The position numbers were made by a program, and so were the translations under genes. The notes under the pieces are model-generated. The model had not been told where the DNA came from and ran no database searches. It saw only the letters and a program-made list of their open reading frames with translations. 16,858 nt of DNA from positions 1 to 16,858 of the forward strand of contig JBEINZ010000035.1 of NCBI GenBank assembly GCA_040377825.1. The letters run 5' to 3'. The stretch's first letter is position 1. Each line of letters begins with the position of its first letter. The stretch comes from JBEINZ01 sp040377825. Its GTDB lineage: Bacteria; Pseudomonadota; Alphaproteobacteria; Rhizobiales; Ancalomicrobiaceae. Positions 8,608 through 15,427 of this stretch are shown here, piece by piece.

Positions 8608-9846
8608 ATGGCCACTCATTCGGTTTCCCCGCTTGCCCCCAAAACCGTGTCCGACATGCCGTCGGTCGCCGGCGTGCGCTTTGCAACGGCGGAGGCCGGC
8701 ATAAAGTACAAGCAGCGGACCGACGTCCTCCTGGTCGCGTTCGACGAAGGGACCGAGGTGGCCGGCGTCTTCACGCGCTCGCGCTGCCCCTCGGCGCCGG
8801 TCGAATGGTGCCGGGCCAATCTCGCCGGCGGCAAGGCGCGGGCGCTCTTGGTCAACTCGGGCAACGCTAACGCTTTCACAGGCCGGCGCGGTCGGGAAAC
8901 GGTGCAGCTTTCCGCCGTCCATGCCGCCGGCGCGCTCGGCGTGCCGGCCAACACGGTGTTTTTGGCTTCCACCGGCGTGATCGGCGAACCGTTGGATGCC
9001 GCGAAGTTTGGGGCGGTCGTGGATGAGACCGCGGCGCGGCTTGCGCCGGGGCCGTGGATCGAGGCGGCCAAGGCCATCATGACCACCGATACGTTTCCGA
9101 AGGTCGCGACCCGATCGGTCGAGCTCGGCGGTGCTTGGGTGACGATCAACGGCATTGCCAAGGGCGCCGGCATGATCGCGCCGGACATGGCGACCATGCT
9201 CTCCTTCATCTTCACCGATGCGCCGATCGCCGCCCCCGTACTGCAATCCCTGCTTTCCACGGGCGCCGATCGCTCCTTCAACGCCATCACGGTCGACAGC
9301 GATACGTCGACATCCGACACGCTGCTCCTATTCGCATCCGGGCAAGCCCCCGGCGCGCCCCGCATCGAGGACGTAGGCGATCCGAGACTGGCCGCGTTCC
9401 GCACAGCGCTCGAGGCCCTCCTGCTCGATCTCGCGCACCAAGTCGTCAAGGATGGCGAAGGCGCGCGGAAATTCGTCGAAATCACCGTCTGCGGCGCGGT
9501 CGATGATCGTTCGGCAAAGCGCATCGCGTTTTCGATCGCCAACTCGCCGCTGGTAAAGACCGCGATTGCCGGGGAGGACGCCAATTGGGGCCGGATCGTC
9601 ATGGCCGTCGGCAAATCGGGCGAGCCCGCCGATCGCGACCGGCTGGCGATCTGGTTCGGCGACGTTCGGGTTGCGGTCGATGGCGAGCGGGATCTCGGAT
9701 ATTCCGAGGCAGCGGCGACCGCCGAGATGGAGCGCGAGCATGTCCGGATCCGCGCGGACATCGGACTTGGCGCGGGGTCGGCGACGGTCTGGACCTGCGA
9801 TCTGACAAAGGAATATGTCGCCATCAACGGCGATTACCGCAGCTAA
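8608..9846 (+). CDS. argJ: Bifunctional ornithine acetyltransferase / N-acetylglutamate synthase
   Basis: ArgJ transfers acetyl from N-acetylornithine to glutamate, recycling it in arginine biosynthesis; many members can also use acetyl-CoA. The product has 412 residues. The ATG at 8608 is chosen because GGAG lies 9 bases upstream; an in-frame TTG at 8566 falls inside the terminator T-run and the ATG at 8587 has no ribosome-binding site. The precursor cuts itself into alpha and beta chains at KGAGMIAPDMATML (185-198), between Ala195 and the new N-terminal nucleophile Thr196. The oxyanion-hole motif STGVIG (121-126) is present, as are VNSGNANAFTG (82-92), DSDTSTSDT, GEDANWGRI and the C-terminal EYVAINGDYRS. 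Whether it is mono- or bifunctional cannot be read from sequence; argA elsewhere would bear on it. Confidence 0.97.
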   Translation: MATHSVSPLAPKTVSDMPSVAGVRFATAEAGIKYKQRTDVLLVAFDEGTEVAGVFTRSRCPSAPVEWCRANLAGGKARALLVNSGNANAFTGRRGRETVQLSAVHAAGALGVPANTVFLASTGVIGEPLDAAKFGAVVDETAARLAPGPWIEAAKAIMTTDTFPKVATRSVELGGAWVTINGIAKGAGMIAPDMATMLSFIFTDAPIAAPVLQSLLSTGADRSFNAITVDSDTSTSDTLLLFASGQAPGAPRIEDVGDPRLAAFRTALEALLLDLAHQVVKDGEGARKFVEITVCGAVDDRSAKRIAFSIANSPLVKTAIAGEDANWGRIVMAVGKSGEPADRDRLAIWFGDVRVAVDGERDLGYSEAAATAEMEREHVRIRADIGLGAGSATVWTCDLTKEYVAINGDYRS

Positions 9847-9916
9847 TCGGTTGCATCATTAAGCCACTTCAGCGTGTCCTTATCCGAGCCTTGATCGATT
9901 TAGGAAATTGCAACGA

Positions 9917-10318
9917 ATGTCCAAGCTCGTTCTGGTCGCTGCCGTGGCGCTGGTTGATCCGGACCGACGCGTGCTCATTGCCCAAAGACCGGAAGGTAAG
10001 TCATTGGCCGGGCTTTGGGAATTCCCAGGTGGCAAGGTTGAGGAGGACGAACGTCCGGAGCAGTCGTTGATCAGGGAACTCGGTGAAGAGCTCGGAATCA
10101 TCGTTAACGAAACGTGTCTCGCCCCGTTAACATTCGTAACTCATAATTGCCCAGGGTTTAACTTGTTGATGCCTTTATGGATCTGTCGCCGATGGGAAGG
10201 AACCCCCCGGGGCTTGGAAGGGCAAGCACTCAAATGGGTTCGCCCGACAGCGCTGCGTGACTACCCGATGCCACCGGCGGATGAACCTTTGATTCCGTAT
10301 CTGATCGACCTTGTTTGA
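9917..10318 (+). CDS. mutT: Nudix hydrolase, MutT-type (8-oxo-dGTP diphosphatase)
   Basis: MutT removes oxidised dGTP from the nucleotide pool, preventing A:T to C:G changes. The product has 133 residues (E. coli MutT 129). The ATG at 9917 follows AGGAAA by 9 bases; the in-frame TTG at 9908 is too close to that site. The Nudix box is complete at residues 39-61 (G-x5-E-x7-R-E-L-x-E-E-x-G-I), preceded by GLWEFPGG, which is characteristic of the MutT branch. The C-terminal part includes a W-x-R segment and DYPMPPADEPLI, as in MutT. It is 70 bases after argJ and 14 before the pilin gene. Base composition is less GC-rich than in argJ. In some alphaproteobacteria I recall an acetyltransferase gene between argJ and mutT; none is here. 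Confidence 0.88.
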   Translation: MSKLVLVAAVALVDPDRRVLIAQRPEGKSLAGLWEFPGGKVEEDERPEQSLIRELGEELGIIVNETCLAPLTFVTHNCPGFNLLMPLWICRRWEGTPRGLEGQALKWVRPTALRDYPMPPADEPLIPYLIDLV

Positions 10319-10332
10319 TTTTGGGGACAGCC

Positions 10333-10557
10333 ATGAGATTCGATCGCTCCCATCTCGTTGACGTTGGTCGCCGCGGATATTCGACGTTTCATTCGCTGGC
10401 GAGGGACGAGCAGGGCGCGACCGCGATTGAATACGGCATCATTGCCGGCAGCCTTGTCATTGCGATCATCACCGCATTGTATGGCTACGGCGATGCCGTC
10501 GCCGAGCGCTGGAACTGGCTGAGCGCTACGATCATGGCCAACATGAATCGGGCCTAA
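10333..10557 (+). CDS. Flp/Fap-type pilin precursor
   Basis: Flp pilins are assembled by Tad systems into thin pili used for attachment. The product has 74 residues. The ATG at 10333 follows GGGGA by 5 bases; the in-frame codon at 10315 would overlap mutT and add nothing recognisable. The hallmark prepilin peptidase site is intact: after Gly28 comes ATAIEY, the G/x4-EY motif, with Glu and Tyr at mature positions 5 and 6. The hydrophobic helix follows (about residues 31-50, GIIAGSLVIAIITALYGYG). The mature pilin would be 46 residues. No other Tad gene (prepilin peptidase, secretin, ATPase) is present in the window, so assembly would depend on genes elsewhere. It may be co-transcribed with mutT, 14 bases upstream. 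Confidence 0.9.
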   Translation: MRFDRSHLVDVGRRGYSTFHSLARDEQGATAIEYGIIAGSLVIAIITALYGYGDAVAERWNWLSATIMANMNRA

Positions 10558-10579
10558 GCCTCTGATTGTTATCTATTTA

Positions 10580-11503
10580 CTAAGGCTCGCCGGGATCCGG
10601 TGTGGATTTGATCTCTCTGCCGGTTTGCTCGCCCGCGCCAAGTTCAGTTGTGCCCAGCGCGTCGGCCAGCCGCAGTTTGGCCGAGCCCGGCCGCGCCGGT
10701 TTTTGCTGACTTTCATGTGGCGCCCAGCCCGACGCCGATACGATATCGAAGGTCGCCCGGATCCGACCGTCAGCGTCGGCGAACCGATCTTGGTAGATTT
10801 CGGCTGCACGCAGGAAGAAGCGTCGCGACGCCGGCCTTCGGCTTCGGTCGGCAAGGGTATTGGTCGCGCCCATCGCCCGCAGATCTTTCATCAACCCGAA
10901 TGGCGAATCGTAGCGCACCACAACACGGTCGACATCGCTAACGGGAAGCGCGAAACCCGCGCGCTGGAGCAGGGCGCCCATGTCGCGGACATCGATAGCC
11001 GGCGCAACGCGAGGGCTGGCGCCGCCCGTCAATTCGATCTCGGCGGCAAGCAGTGATTGCCGCAATTCGGTCAGTGTCTCGCCGCCGACGAGCGCCGCGA
11101 GAAGGAGTCCGTCCGGCGCGAGCGCGCGGCGGATTTGCACGAGCGCGCCGGGAAGATCGTTGACCGCTTGAAGCGAAAGCACGCAAACCACCAGATCGAG
11201 CGACGCCGGCGCAAACGGCAGGAACTCCGCGTCAACAACGCAGTCGGTTTCAGGCGAGAAAACCGGCGATGTGCGAACGACGCGGTTGATTGTTGTCTTA
11301 TCCGCGAGCATCCGCGCTGTTCGCGCCGTTGGATCGCCTATCGCCGAAGCGGTCGCAAAGGTTCGCTTCACGGCATCGAGTCGATCGGACAGATCGTCCA
11401 CGACGCGGGTAATCAGGAAGTCCGCGCCGGGCACCGCGGCCTTTAACGCCCGTTTGCGGCGCTGCGCGATCAAGCTCCGATCGAATAGATTGGGATGGTC
11501 CAT
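10580..11503 (-). CDS. BioC/NDUFAF5-like class I methyltransferase-fold protein
   Basis: The closest family I recognise is that of mitochondrial NDUFAF5, which hydroxylates an arginine of complex I subunit NDUFS7 during assembly; the fold is that of SAM-dependent methyltransferases such as BioC. The product has 307 residues and starts MDHPNLFDRSLIAQRRKRAL, the normal N-terminus. Family-typical segments are DAEFLPFAPASLDLVVCVLS (91-110), VNDLPGALVQIRRALAPDG (114-132), ALVGGETLTELRQSL (137-151), LMKDLRAMGATN (204-215), ATFDIVSASGW (250-260) and HESQQKPARPGSA (263-275). The glycine-rich SAM-binding motif I, expected at about residues 48-58, reads FATASAIGDPTA and lacks G-x-G-x-G. The gene converges with the pilin gene and diverges from comF. 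A role in complex I maturation is inference from the family. Confidence 0.8.
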   Translation of the reverse strand: MDHPNLFDRSLIAQRRKRALKAAVPGADFLITRVVDDLSDRLDAVKRTFATASAIGDPTARTARMLADKTTINRVVRTSPVFSPETDCVVDAEFLPFAPASLDLVVCVLSLQAVNDLPGALVQIRRALAPDGLLLAALVGGETLTELRQSLLAAEIELTGGASPRVAPAIDVRDMGALLQRAGFALPVSDVDRVVVRYDSPFGLMKDLRAMGATNTLADRSRRPASRRFFLRAAEIYQDRFADADGRIRATFDIVSASGWAPHESQQKPARPGSAKLRLADALGTTELGAGEQTGREIKSTPDPGEP

Positions 11504-11603
11504 GAAGGCCTCGCCGGACGTTCGAAGACGTTGCCAAGATCGCGGGTTATGAACGCCGATAACCGATCCGTCAAAGCGCGGCGCCTAGCAGCCTGTCCCG
11601 TTC

Positions 11604-11678
11604 GGATCGAAACGATCCAAACGAAATGAACCGGCTCAAGGTCTAGACTCTGGAGCCATTCCTCATCGATCGGATGAG
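11604..11678. repeat. Two perfect inverted repeats in the NDUFAF5-like / comF divergent spacer
   Basis: GGATCG-AAA-CGATCC occupies 11604-11618 and CTCATC-GATCG-GATGAG occupies 11662-11678. Their centres are 59 bases apart. The spacer also has CTAGACTC twice in the same orientation (11643-11650 and 11711-11718). These are possible operator sites for one or both divergent genes; no regulator was recognised. Confidence 0.3.
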
Positions 11679-11703
11679 TCCATCGTTCGGGAAATACTTG
11701 AGT

Positions 11704-11732
11704 TTGTTACCTAGACTCCGCCCCTCCATAAG
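11704..11732 (+). promoter_or_regulatory. Candidate sigma-70-type promoter for comF
   Basis: TTGTTA (11704-11709) and CATAAG (11727-11732) are separated by 17 bases and each match consensus at 4 of 6 positions. Transcription would start near 11739, leaving a leader of under 10 bases before the comF ATG at 11746. That would fit the weak ribosome-binding site and suggest a nearly leaderless message, or else a later start codon. Confidence 0.35.
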
Positions 11733-11745
11733 TTAGAGTGCGGAT

Positions 11746-12546
11746 ATGGATGGCGAGACCGAGGAACGGCCGAAGGCGGCACCCTTGCGCTTGCGCTTTA
11801 TGGGGGCGCTGGCGGGCTTGGCTCGCCGTTCAGTTGATCTGGTATTGCCGCCAGCCTGCGCCGCGTGCCGTGCCTCGATTCGTGAAGCCCATGGGCTTTG
11901 CGCCCTCTGTTGGGGCGGCCTTCGTTTCATCGAGCGACCGTACTGCGAGCGGCTTGGGATTCCGTTCGGCTATGAACTTGGCCCTGGTGCGCTCTCGGCG
12001 GAGGCGATCGCCGATCCGCCGCCCTACGAGCGGGCGCGCGCGGCCGTGATGTACGAGGGTGTCGCGCGCCCTTTGGTTCACGCAATGAAATATCACGACC
12101 GGCCGGAACTTGGTCGCCTGCTCGGGAGGATGACCGCGCGAGCCGGGCGGGATCTGCTTTCCCAGGCCGACGTCATCGTGCCCGTACCCTTGCATCGCGG
12201 GCGCCTGCTCGTGCGCCGGTTCAATCAGAGCCAAGCCATGGCCGATGAGATCAGCCGCCTAAGCGCGGTCCGCGTCGAGCCTTTGATGCTGGAGCGAATC
12301 AAGGCGACCCGCAGCCAAGTCGGGCTTAGCGGACACTTGCGCGATGAAAATGTCCGCGCCGCCTTCCGCGTGCGAGCGGATCGAAAAGCGGATCTGACTG
12401 GGCTCAAAGTCGTGCTGGTGGACGACGTGTTGACGACCGGCGCCACCGTCGCCGCCGCGACGCGGGCCTTGAAGCGAGGCGGCGCGGCAACGGTCGATGT
12501 CCTAACGTTCGCGCGAGTTGCGACGGCGGGGCCGCTGCATGTATGA
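11746..12546 (+). CDS. comF: ComF family phosphoribosyltransferase-like protein
   Basis: ComF-type proteins join an N-terminal zinc-binding region to a type I phosphoribosyltransferase fold. In naturally competent bacteria they are needed for DNA uptake; the enzymatic activity is unproven. The product has 266 residues. The N-terminal zinc region has Cys38-x2-Cys41, Cys52-x2-Cys55 and Cys67; the position where a partner to Cys67 is usual is Leu70. The PRPP-binding loop VVLVDDVLTTGAT (222-234) is complete, and PVPLHRGRLLVRRFNQS (146-162), also typical of the family, precedes it. The ATG at 11746 has only a weak upstream GAGTGCGG. It is followed by grxC after 45 bases. The genome may or may not be competent; comEC was not seen here. 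Confidence 0.9.
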   Translation: MDGETEERPKAAPLRLRFMGALAGLARRSVDLVLPPACAACRASIREAHGLCALCWGGLRFIERPYCERLGIPFGYELGPGALSAEAIADPPPYERARAAVMYEGVARPLVHAMKYHDRPELGRLLGRMTARAGRDLLSQADVIVPVPLHRGRLLVRRFNQSQAMADEISRLSAVRVEPLMLERIKATRSQVGLSGHLRDENVRAAFRVRADRKADLTGLKVVLVDDVLTTGATVAAATRALKRGGAATVDVLTFARVATAGPLHV

Positions 12547-12591
12547 CAATCGCGGGTCGCGGGTGGGAAGCTTTGGATCAAGGAACACGTC

Positions 12592-12858
12592 ATGCCGCCG
12601 GTCGTGATTTATACGCGTGACCTGTGTGGATATTGCTCGGCCGCCAAGGCCTTGCTCGATCGCAAGGGCGTGCCTTTCGAAGAGCGCAACGCGTCGGATA
12701 CGTCCGAACTGCGCCAGGAAATGATGACGCGATCGGGCCGATCGACGTTTCCCCAGATCTTTATCGGTTCAAGGCATGTCGGCGGCTGTGACGATTTGCA
12801 CGCGCTGGAGCGCTCGGGCGAACTCGACCGCTTGCTATACCCCGCCACGACGGATTAG
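12592..12858 (+). CDS. grxC: Glutaredoxin 3 family (GrxC)
   Basis: Glutaredoxins reduce disulfides and glutathionylated proteins in the cytoplasm using glutathione. The product has 88 residues, a normal length for GrxC. The dithiol site is Cys12-Gly-Tyr-Cys15; E. coli Grx3 has CPYC, and CGYC is a known variant. The cis-proline is Pro54 in STFPQIFIG; the residue before it is Phe where Val is more usual. The glutathione-binding GGCDD motif lies at 64-68. AAGGA 7 bases upstream of the ATG is an excellent ribosome-binding site. It lies between comF (45 bases) and the Nit1-type amidase (54 bases). Confidence 0.95.
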   Translation: MPPVVIYTRDLCGYCSAAKALLDRKGVPFEERNASDTSELRQEMMTRSGRSTFPQIFIGSRHVGGCDDLHALERSGELDRLLYPATTD

Positions 12859-12912
12859 GTGACCCATGGTCGATGGCAGCCTGCGAACTTGCGGAACAAG
12901 AGGGGACCCGGC

Positions 12913-13779
12913 ATGACGACGTTTCGAGCCGCATTGGTCCAGCTGCAAAGCACTCGTTCAGTCGAGCGCAACATTGCGGCGGCAGAAGCCCTCATCCGCG
13001 AGGCGGCGGCTGGGGGCGCACATTTCGTGCAGACGCCGGAAAACACCAACATCATGGAGCATGACGGCAACCGTCTCTTCTCGCTCCTGACCGAGGAAGA
13101 TCGCGACCCGACGCTGGCGCGGCTTCGCGCCGTCGCCGCGGAACTCGGGATCTGGCTTCACATCGGCTCGCTCGCAGTGAAAGTCGCGCCGGACAAGGCG
13201 GCAAACCGGGCCTTCGTGATCGCGCCGGACGGGGCGATCGCGGCGCGCTATGACAAGATCCACCTGTTTGACGTCGATCTTGTCGGCGGCGAAAGCTACC
13301 GCGAGAGCAATCGGATCCGGCCGGGCCGCGAGGCGGTGACCGTCGATCTGCCTTGGGGACGGCTGGGGCTTGCAATTTGTTACGACATCAGGTTCCCGCA
13401 TTTGTTTCGCGCGCTCGCCCAGGACGGCGGCGCCACGATGCTGAGCGTGCCCGCGGCATTCACCAAACAAACCGGTGAAGCGCATTGGCAAGTGCTGCTG
13501 CGCGCGCGCGCCATCGAAAACGGTGCCTGGCTCCTAGCCGCCGCGCAGGGCGGGATGCATGAAAACGGCCGGGCGACCCATGGCCATAGCCTGATCATCG
13601 ATCCCTGGGGCCGGGTCGTTGCCGAAGCCGGTATCGAGCCCTGCGTCATCGCCGCGGATATCGATATGACCATGGTCGATGATGTCCGCGGCCGCATTCC
13701 AGCCTTGAAACACGATCGTCCCTTCGTGTCGAACATCGATCACTTCGACGGGGCTACGATCCGAAAGACCGCATCATGA
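12913..13779 (+). CDS. Nit1-type carbon-nitrogen hydrolase, probable deaminated glutathione amidase
   Basis: Members of this nitrilase branch (mammalian Nit1, E. coli YbeM) hydrolyse deaminated glutathione, a by-product of transaminases acting on glutathione. The product has 288 residues. The ATG at 12913 follows AGGGGA by 6 bases; the in-frame GTG at 12859 would add residues with no similarity. The Glu-Lys-Cys triad is present: Glu43 (QTPENTN), Lys115 (YDKIHLFDVD) and Cys156 (LAICYDIRFP). The Nit1 features SYRESN (128-133), HWQVLLRARAIENG (191-204), AAAQGG and GHSLIIDPWG (224-233) follow. Next to glutaredoxin, a glutathione-repair role is plausible, but substrate specificity is inferred from family only. 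It overlaps the next gene by 4 bases (ATGA). Confidence 0.9.
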   Translation: MTTFRAALVQLQSTRSVERNIAAAEALIREAAAGGAHFVQTPENTNIMEHDGNRLFSLLTEEDRDPTLARLRAVAAELGIWLHIGSLAVKVAPDKAANRAFVIAPDGAIAARYDKIHLFDVDLVGGESYRESNRIRPGREAVTVDLPWGRLGLAICYDIRFPHLFRALAQDGGATMLSVPAAFTKQTGEAHWQVLLRARAIENGAWLLAAAQGGMHENGRATHGHSLIIDPWGRVVAEAGIEPCVIAADIDMTMVDDVRGRIPALKHDRPFVSNIDHFDGATIRKTAS

Positions 13780-14246
13780 TCCATTACTCTCTCGTCTGCG
13801 AATCCGAGCATGCCTTCGAAGGTTGGTTTCGATCCTCCGAGGATTTCGAACGGCAGACGAAAATGGCGCTGGTAGCCTGCCCGGTCTGTGGCTCGACCAC
13901 GGTTCATCGCGGCTTAATGGCGCCAAGCGTCCTATCCGGGCGCGACCGTGATGCGACCCGCAATTCGCCGCCGCCGGTCGCAACAGAGGCGCCGAAGCAG
14001 CCGATGATGCTTCCCGATCCGGCGCAGCTCGCCATGCTTGAGGCGCTGCGCGAACTTCGCGCGAAGATCACCGAGGGGGCGGACTACGTCGGTGAACGTT
14101 TCGCCGACGAGGCGCGGCGCATGCATTACGGCGAGACCGACAAACGCGGGATCTATGGCGAAGCCAGCGTCGACGAGGCGAAGGCGCTGGCCGAGGAAGG
14201 CATCCCGGTCAGCCCGCTGCCGACGCTGCCCGATGATCGCAACTGA
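13776..14246 (+). CDS. DUF1178 family protein with a small zinc-binding site
   Basis: The product has 156 residues; its function is unknown. Likely metal ligands are Cys8 and His12 (VCESEHAFEGWF) with Cys35 and Cys38 (CPVCGS). A Pro-rich linker covers about residues 60-85. The C-terminal half is helical and contains the family signature: FADEARRMHYGE (109-120), RGIYGEAS, then EAKALAEEGIPVSPLP (134-149). The start codon overlaps the stop of the amidase gene in an ATGA, which implies translational coupling and a shared transcript, and possibly a linked role. It ends 15 bases before the convergent ubiG stop, so the two 3' ends nearly meet. Confidence 0.9.
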   Translation: MIHYSLVCESEHAFEGWFRSSEDFERQTKMALVACPVCGSTTVHRGLMAPSVLSGRDRDATRNSPPPVATEAPKQPMMLPDPAQLAMLEALRELRAKITEGADYVGERFADEARRMHYGETDKRGIYGEASVDEAKALAEEGIPVSPLPTLPDDRN

Positions 14247-14261
14247 GCCATGCTGCCGGCC

Positions 14262-15011
14262 TCAGGGCCGCCCGGCGAGGATCATATAGTTGACGTCCAT
14301 GCCCCTCGCGTTCCTAACCCAGCGGTCGCGGAGCGGATCGTAGGTCACGCCGGTTTCGTCGAGGATCTCAAGGCCGCCAGCGGCCATGGCATCACTCAGT
14401 TCGGCTGGCGTCACGAATTTCGACCATTGATGCGTCCCGCGCGGCAGCCAGCCAAGAACGTACTCGGCGCCGACGATGGCAAGCGCGAAGGATTTCATCG
14501 TGCGGTTCAAGGTTGCCACCAGGAGAAGCCCGCCTGGACGCACCATCTTGGCGCAGGTCGCGATGAACGGCGCGACATCGCTGACGTGCTCGACGATCTC
14601 CATCGCTAAGACCACGTCGAAACGCTCGCCGGCGGCGTCCAGCGCCTCCGCGGTTTCGGCGCGATAGTCGATCGACAGTCCCGATTGCTCGGCATGCAGA
14701 CGGGCGACTTCGATGCTTGTTTCGGACGCGTCGGCGCCCACGACGGCGGCTCCGAGCCGGGCCATCGGCTCGGACAATAGCCCGCCGCCGCATCCGATAT
14801 CGAGCAACCTCAGCCCTTCGAAGGCGCGCGCGTCCTTGAAATCGCGCCCGAAATGCCCCGCGACCTTCTCTTTGATATAGGCGAGGCGAACCGGATTGAA
14901 CTTATGCAGCGGCCTGAACTTGCCCGCCGGATCCCACCACTCTCGCGCGATCGCCGAAAACCGCCGGACATCGTTCTCATCGACACTGGCATTCAGGGCG
15001 GGCGGGGTCAT
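14262..15011 (-). CDS. ubiG: Ubiquinone biosynthesis O-methyltransferase UbiG
   Basis: UbiG carries out both O-methylations of the ubiquinone ring (the C5- and C6-hydroxyl steps) with SAM, at the inner face of the membrane. The product has 249 residues. The ATG at 15011 follows AGGA by 7 bases; the frame is open to 15254, but that part translates the repeat elements and has no family similarity. The N-terminal FSAIAREWWDPAGKFRPLHKFNPVRL (18-43) is diagnostic. SAM motif I is LLDIGCGGGL (69-78), with Asp94 (GADAS) closing the ribose pocket, and MEIVEHV at 137-143. The C-terminus reads DVNYMILAGRP. The gene is divergent from lysC across a 416-base spacer holding two palindromic repeats, and its message leader may fold. 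Confidence 0.96.
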   Translation of the reverse strand: MTPPALNASVDENDVRRFSAIAREWWDPAGKFRPLHKFNPVRLAYIKEKVAGHFGRDFKDARAFEGLRLLDIGCGGGLLSEPMARLGAAVVGADASETSIEVARLHAEQSGLSIDYRAETAEALDAAGERFDVVLAMEIVEHVSDVAPFIATCAKMVRPGGLLLVATLNRTMKSFALAIVGAEYVLGWLPRGTHQWSKFVTPAELSDAMAAGGLEILDETGVTYDPLRDRWVRNARGMDVNYMILAGRP

Positions 15012-15035
15012 GGCGTGGTCCTCATGGGTTGGTAT

Positions 15036-15073
15036 CCGGCGAGAAAGCGCAAAAAATGGAGATCTCTCGCCGG
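15036..15073. repeat. Inverted repeat with 9-bp perfect arms in the ubiG leader
   Basis: CCGGCGAGA (15036-15044) and TCTCGCCGG (15065-15073) are perfect inverted copies enclosing 20 bases that include AAAAAA. It lies 25 bases before the ubiG ATG on the minus strand. No T-run follows either arm outside the hairpin, so it is not a standard terminator; an effect on ubiG translation or mRNA stability is possible. Confidence 0.45.
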
Positions 15074-15078
15074 CTTTG

Positions 15079-15210
15079 CCTTCTCCCCTTGAGGCAGAAG
15101 GTGCCCAACGGGCGGATGAGGGGTAACTCGCCAAGCTCGGAGAACCCCGACTTTGCGGCACCCAACCCATCATCCGGCCTTCGGCAACCTTCTCCCGCCA
15201 GGGCAGAAGG
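15079..15210. repeat. Inverted pair of 45-bp palindromic intergenic repeats (REP-like)
   Basis: Unit A is 15079-15123 (plus) and unit B is 15166-15210 read on the minus strand; they match at 35 of 45 positions without gaps. Each has two potential hairpins: CCTTCT...AGAAGG, then GCCC-AAC-GGGC in A or GCC-GAA-GGC in B, ending CGGATGAgGGG or CGGATGAtGGG. The 42 bases between them are unrelated. This architecture and the GGATGAGGGG end are, as I recall, typical of abundant intergenic palindromes of alphaproteobacteria. The rest of the ubiG–lysC spacer (15211-15427) shows no gene. Confidence 0.75.
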
Positions 15211-15320
15211 AGTTGGAGCCGAGAGTCTTTTGCATGTTGTTCTGGAACTTCCAACTAATGAACGTGGTCGGCAAGATCAAGGAACGGTGTAGGCTTGGTT
15301 AGGCCGTTATCTTTGCGCCA

Positions 15321-15349
15321 TTGCACCGTCTTGGCCCTTCCTGTATCAG
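15321..15349 (+). promoter_or_regulatory. Candidate promoter for lysC
   Basis: TTGCAC (15321-15326) and TATCAG (15344-15349) are separated by exactly 17 bases. The -10 matches 4 of 6 consensus positions, the -35 only 3. A transcript would start near 15356 and have a leader of about 72 bases, in which GCGCGAC-A-GTCGCGC (15395-15409) could form a small hairpin shortly before the start codon. No lysine riboswitch or leader peptide was seen. Confidence 0.3.
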
Positions 15350-15427
15350 GCGCACGGTCGGCGATGGCGCCGGTTTTCCGATTTTCCCGCAGGCGCGCGA
15401 CAGTCGCGCCAAGTGCAAGTGACATCC

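Noticed and set aside
8616..9827. A 403-codon minus-strand frame opposite argJ.
   Set aside because: Shadow of argJ: Ser/Ala/Thr-rich low-complexity translation, no family features, while the plus strand has full ArgJ motifs.
15012..15254. N-terminal extension of UbiG to 15254, and a plus-strand frame at 15029-15292.
   Set aside because: Both translate the palindromic repeats. UbiG family similarity begins at 15011, where a good AGGA site exists.
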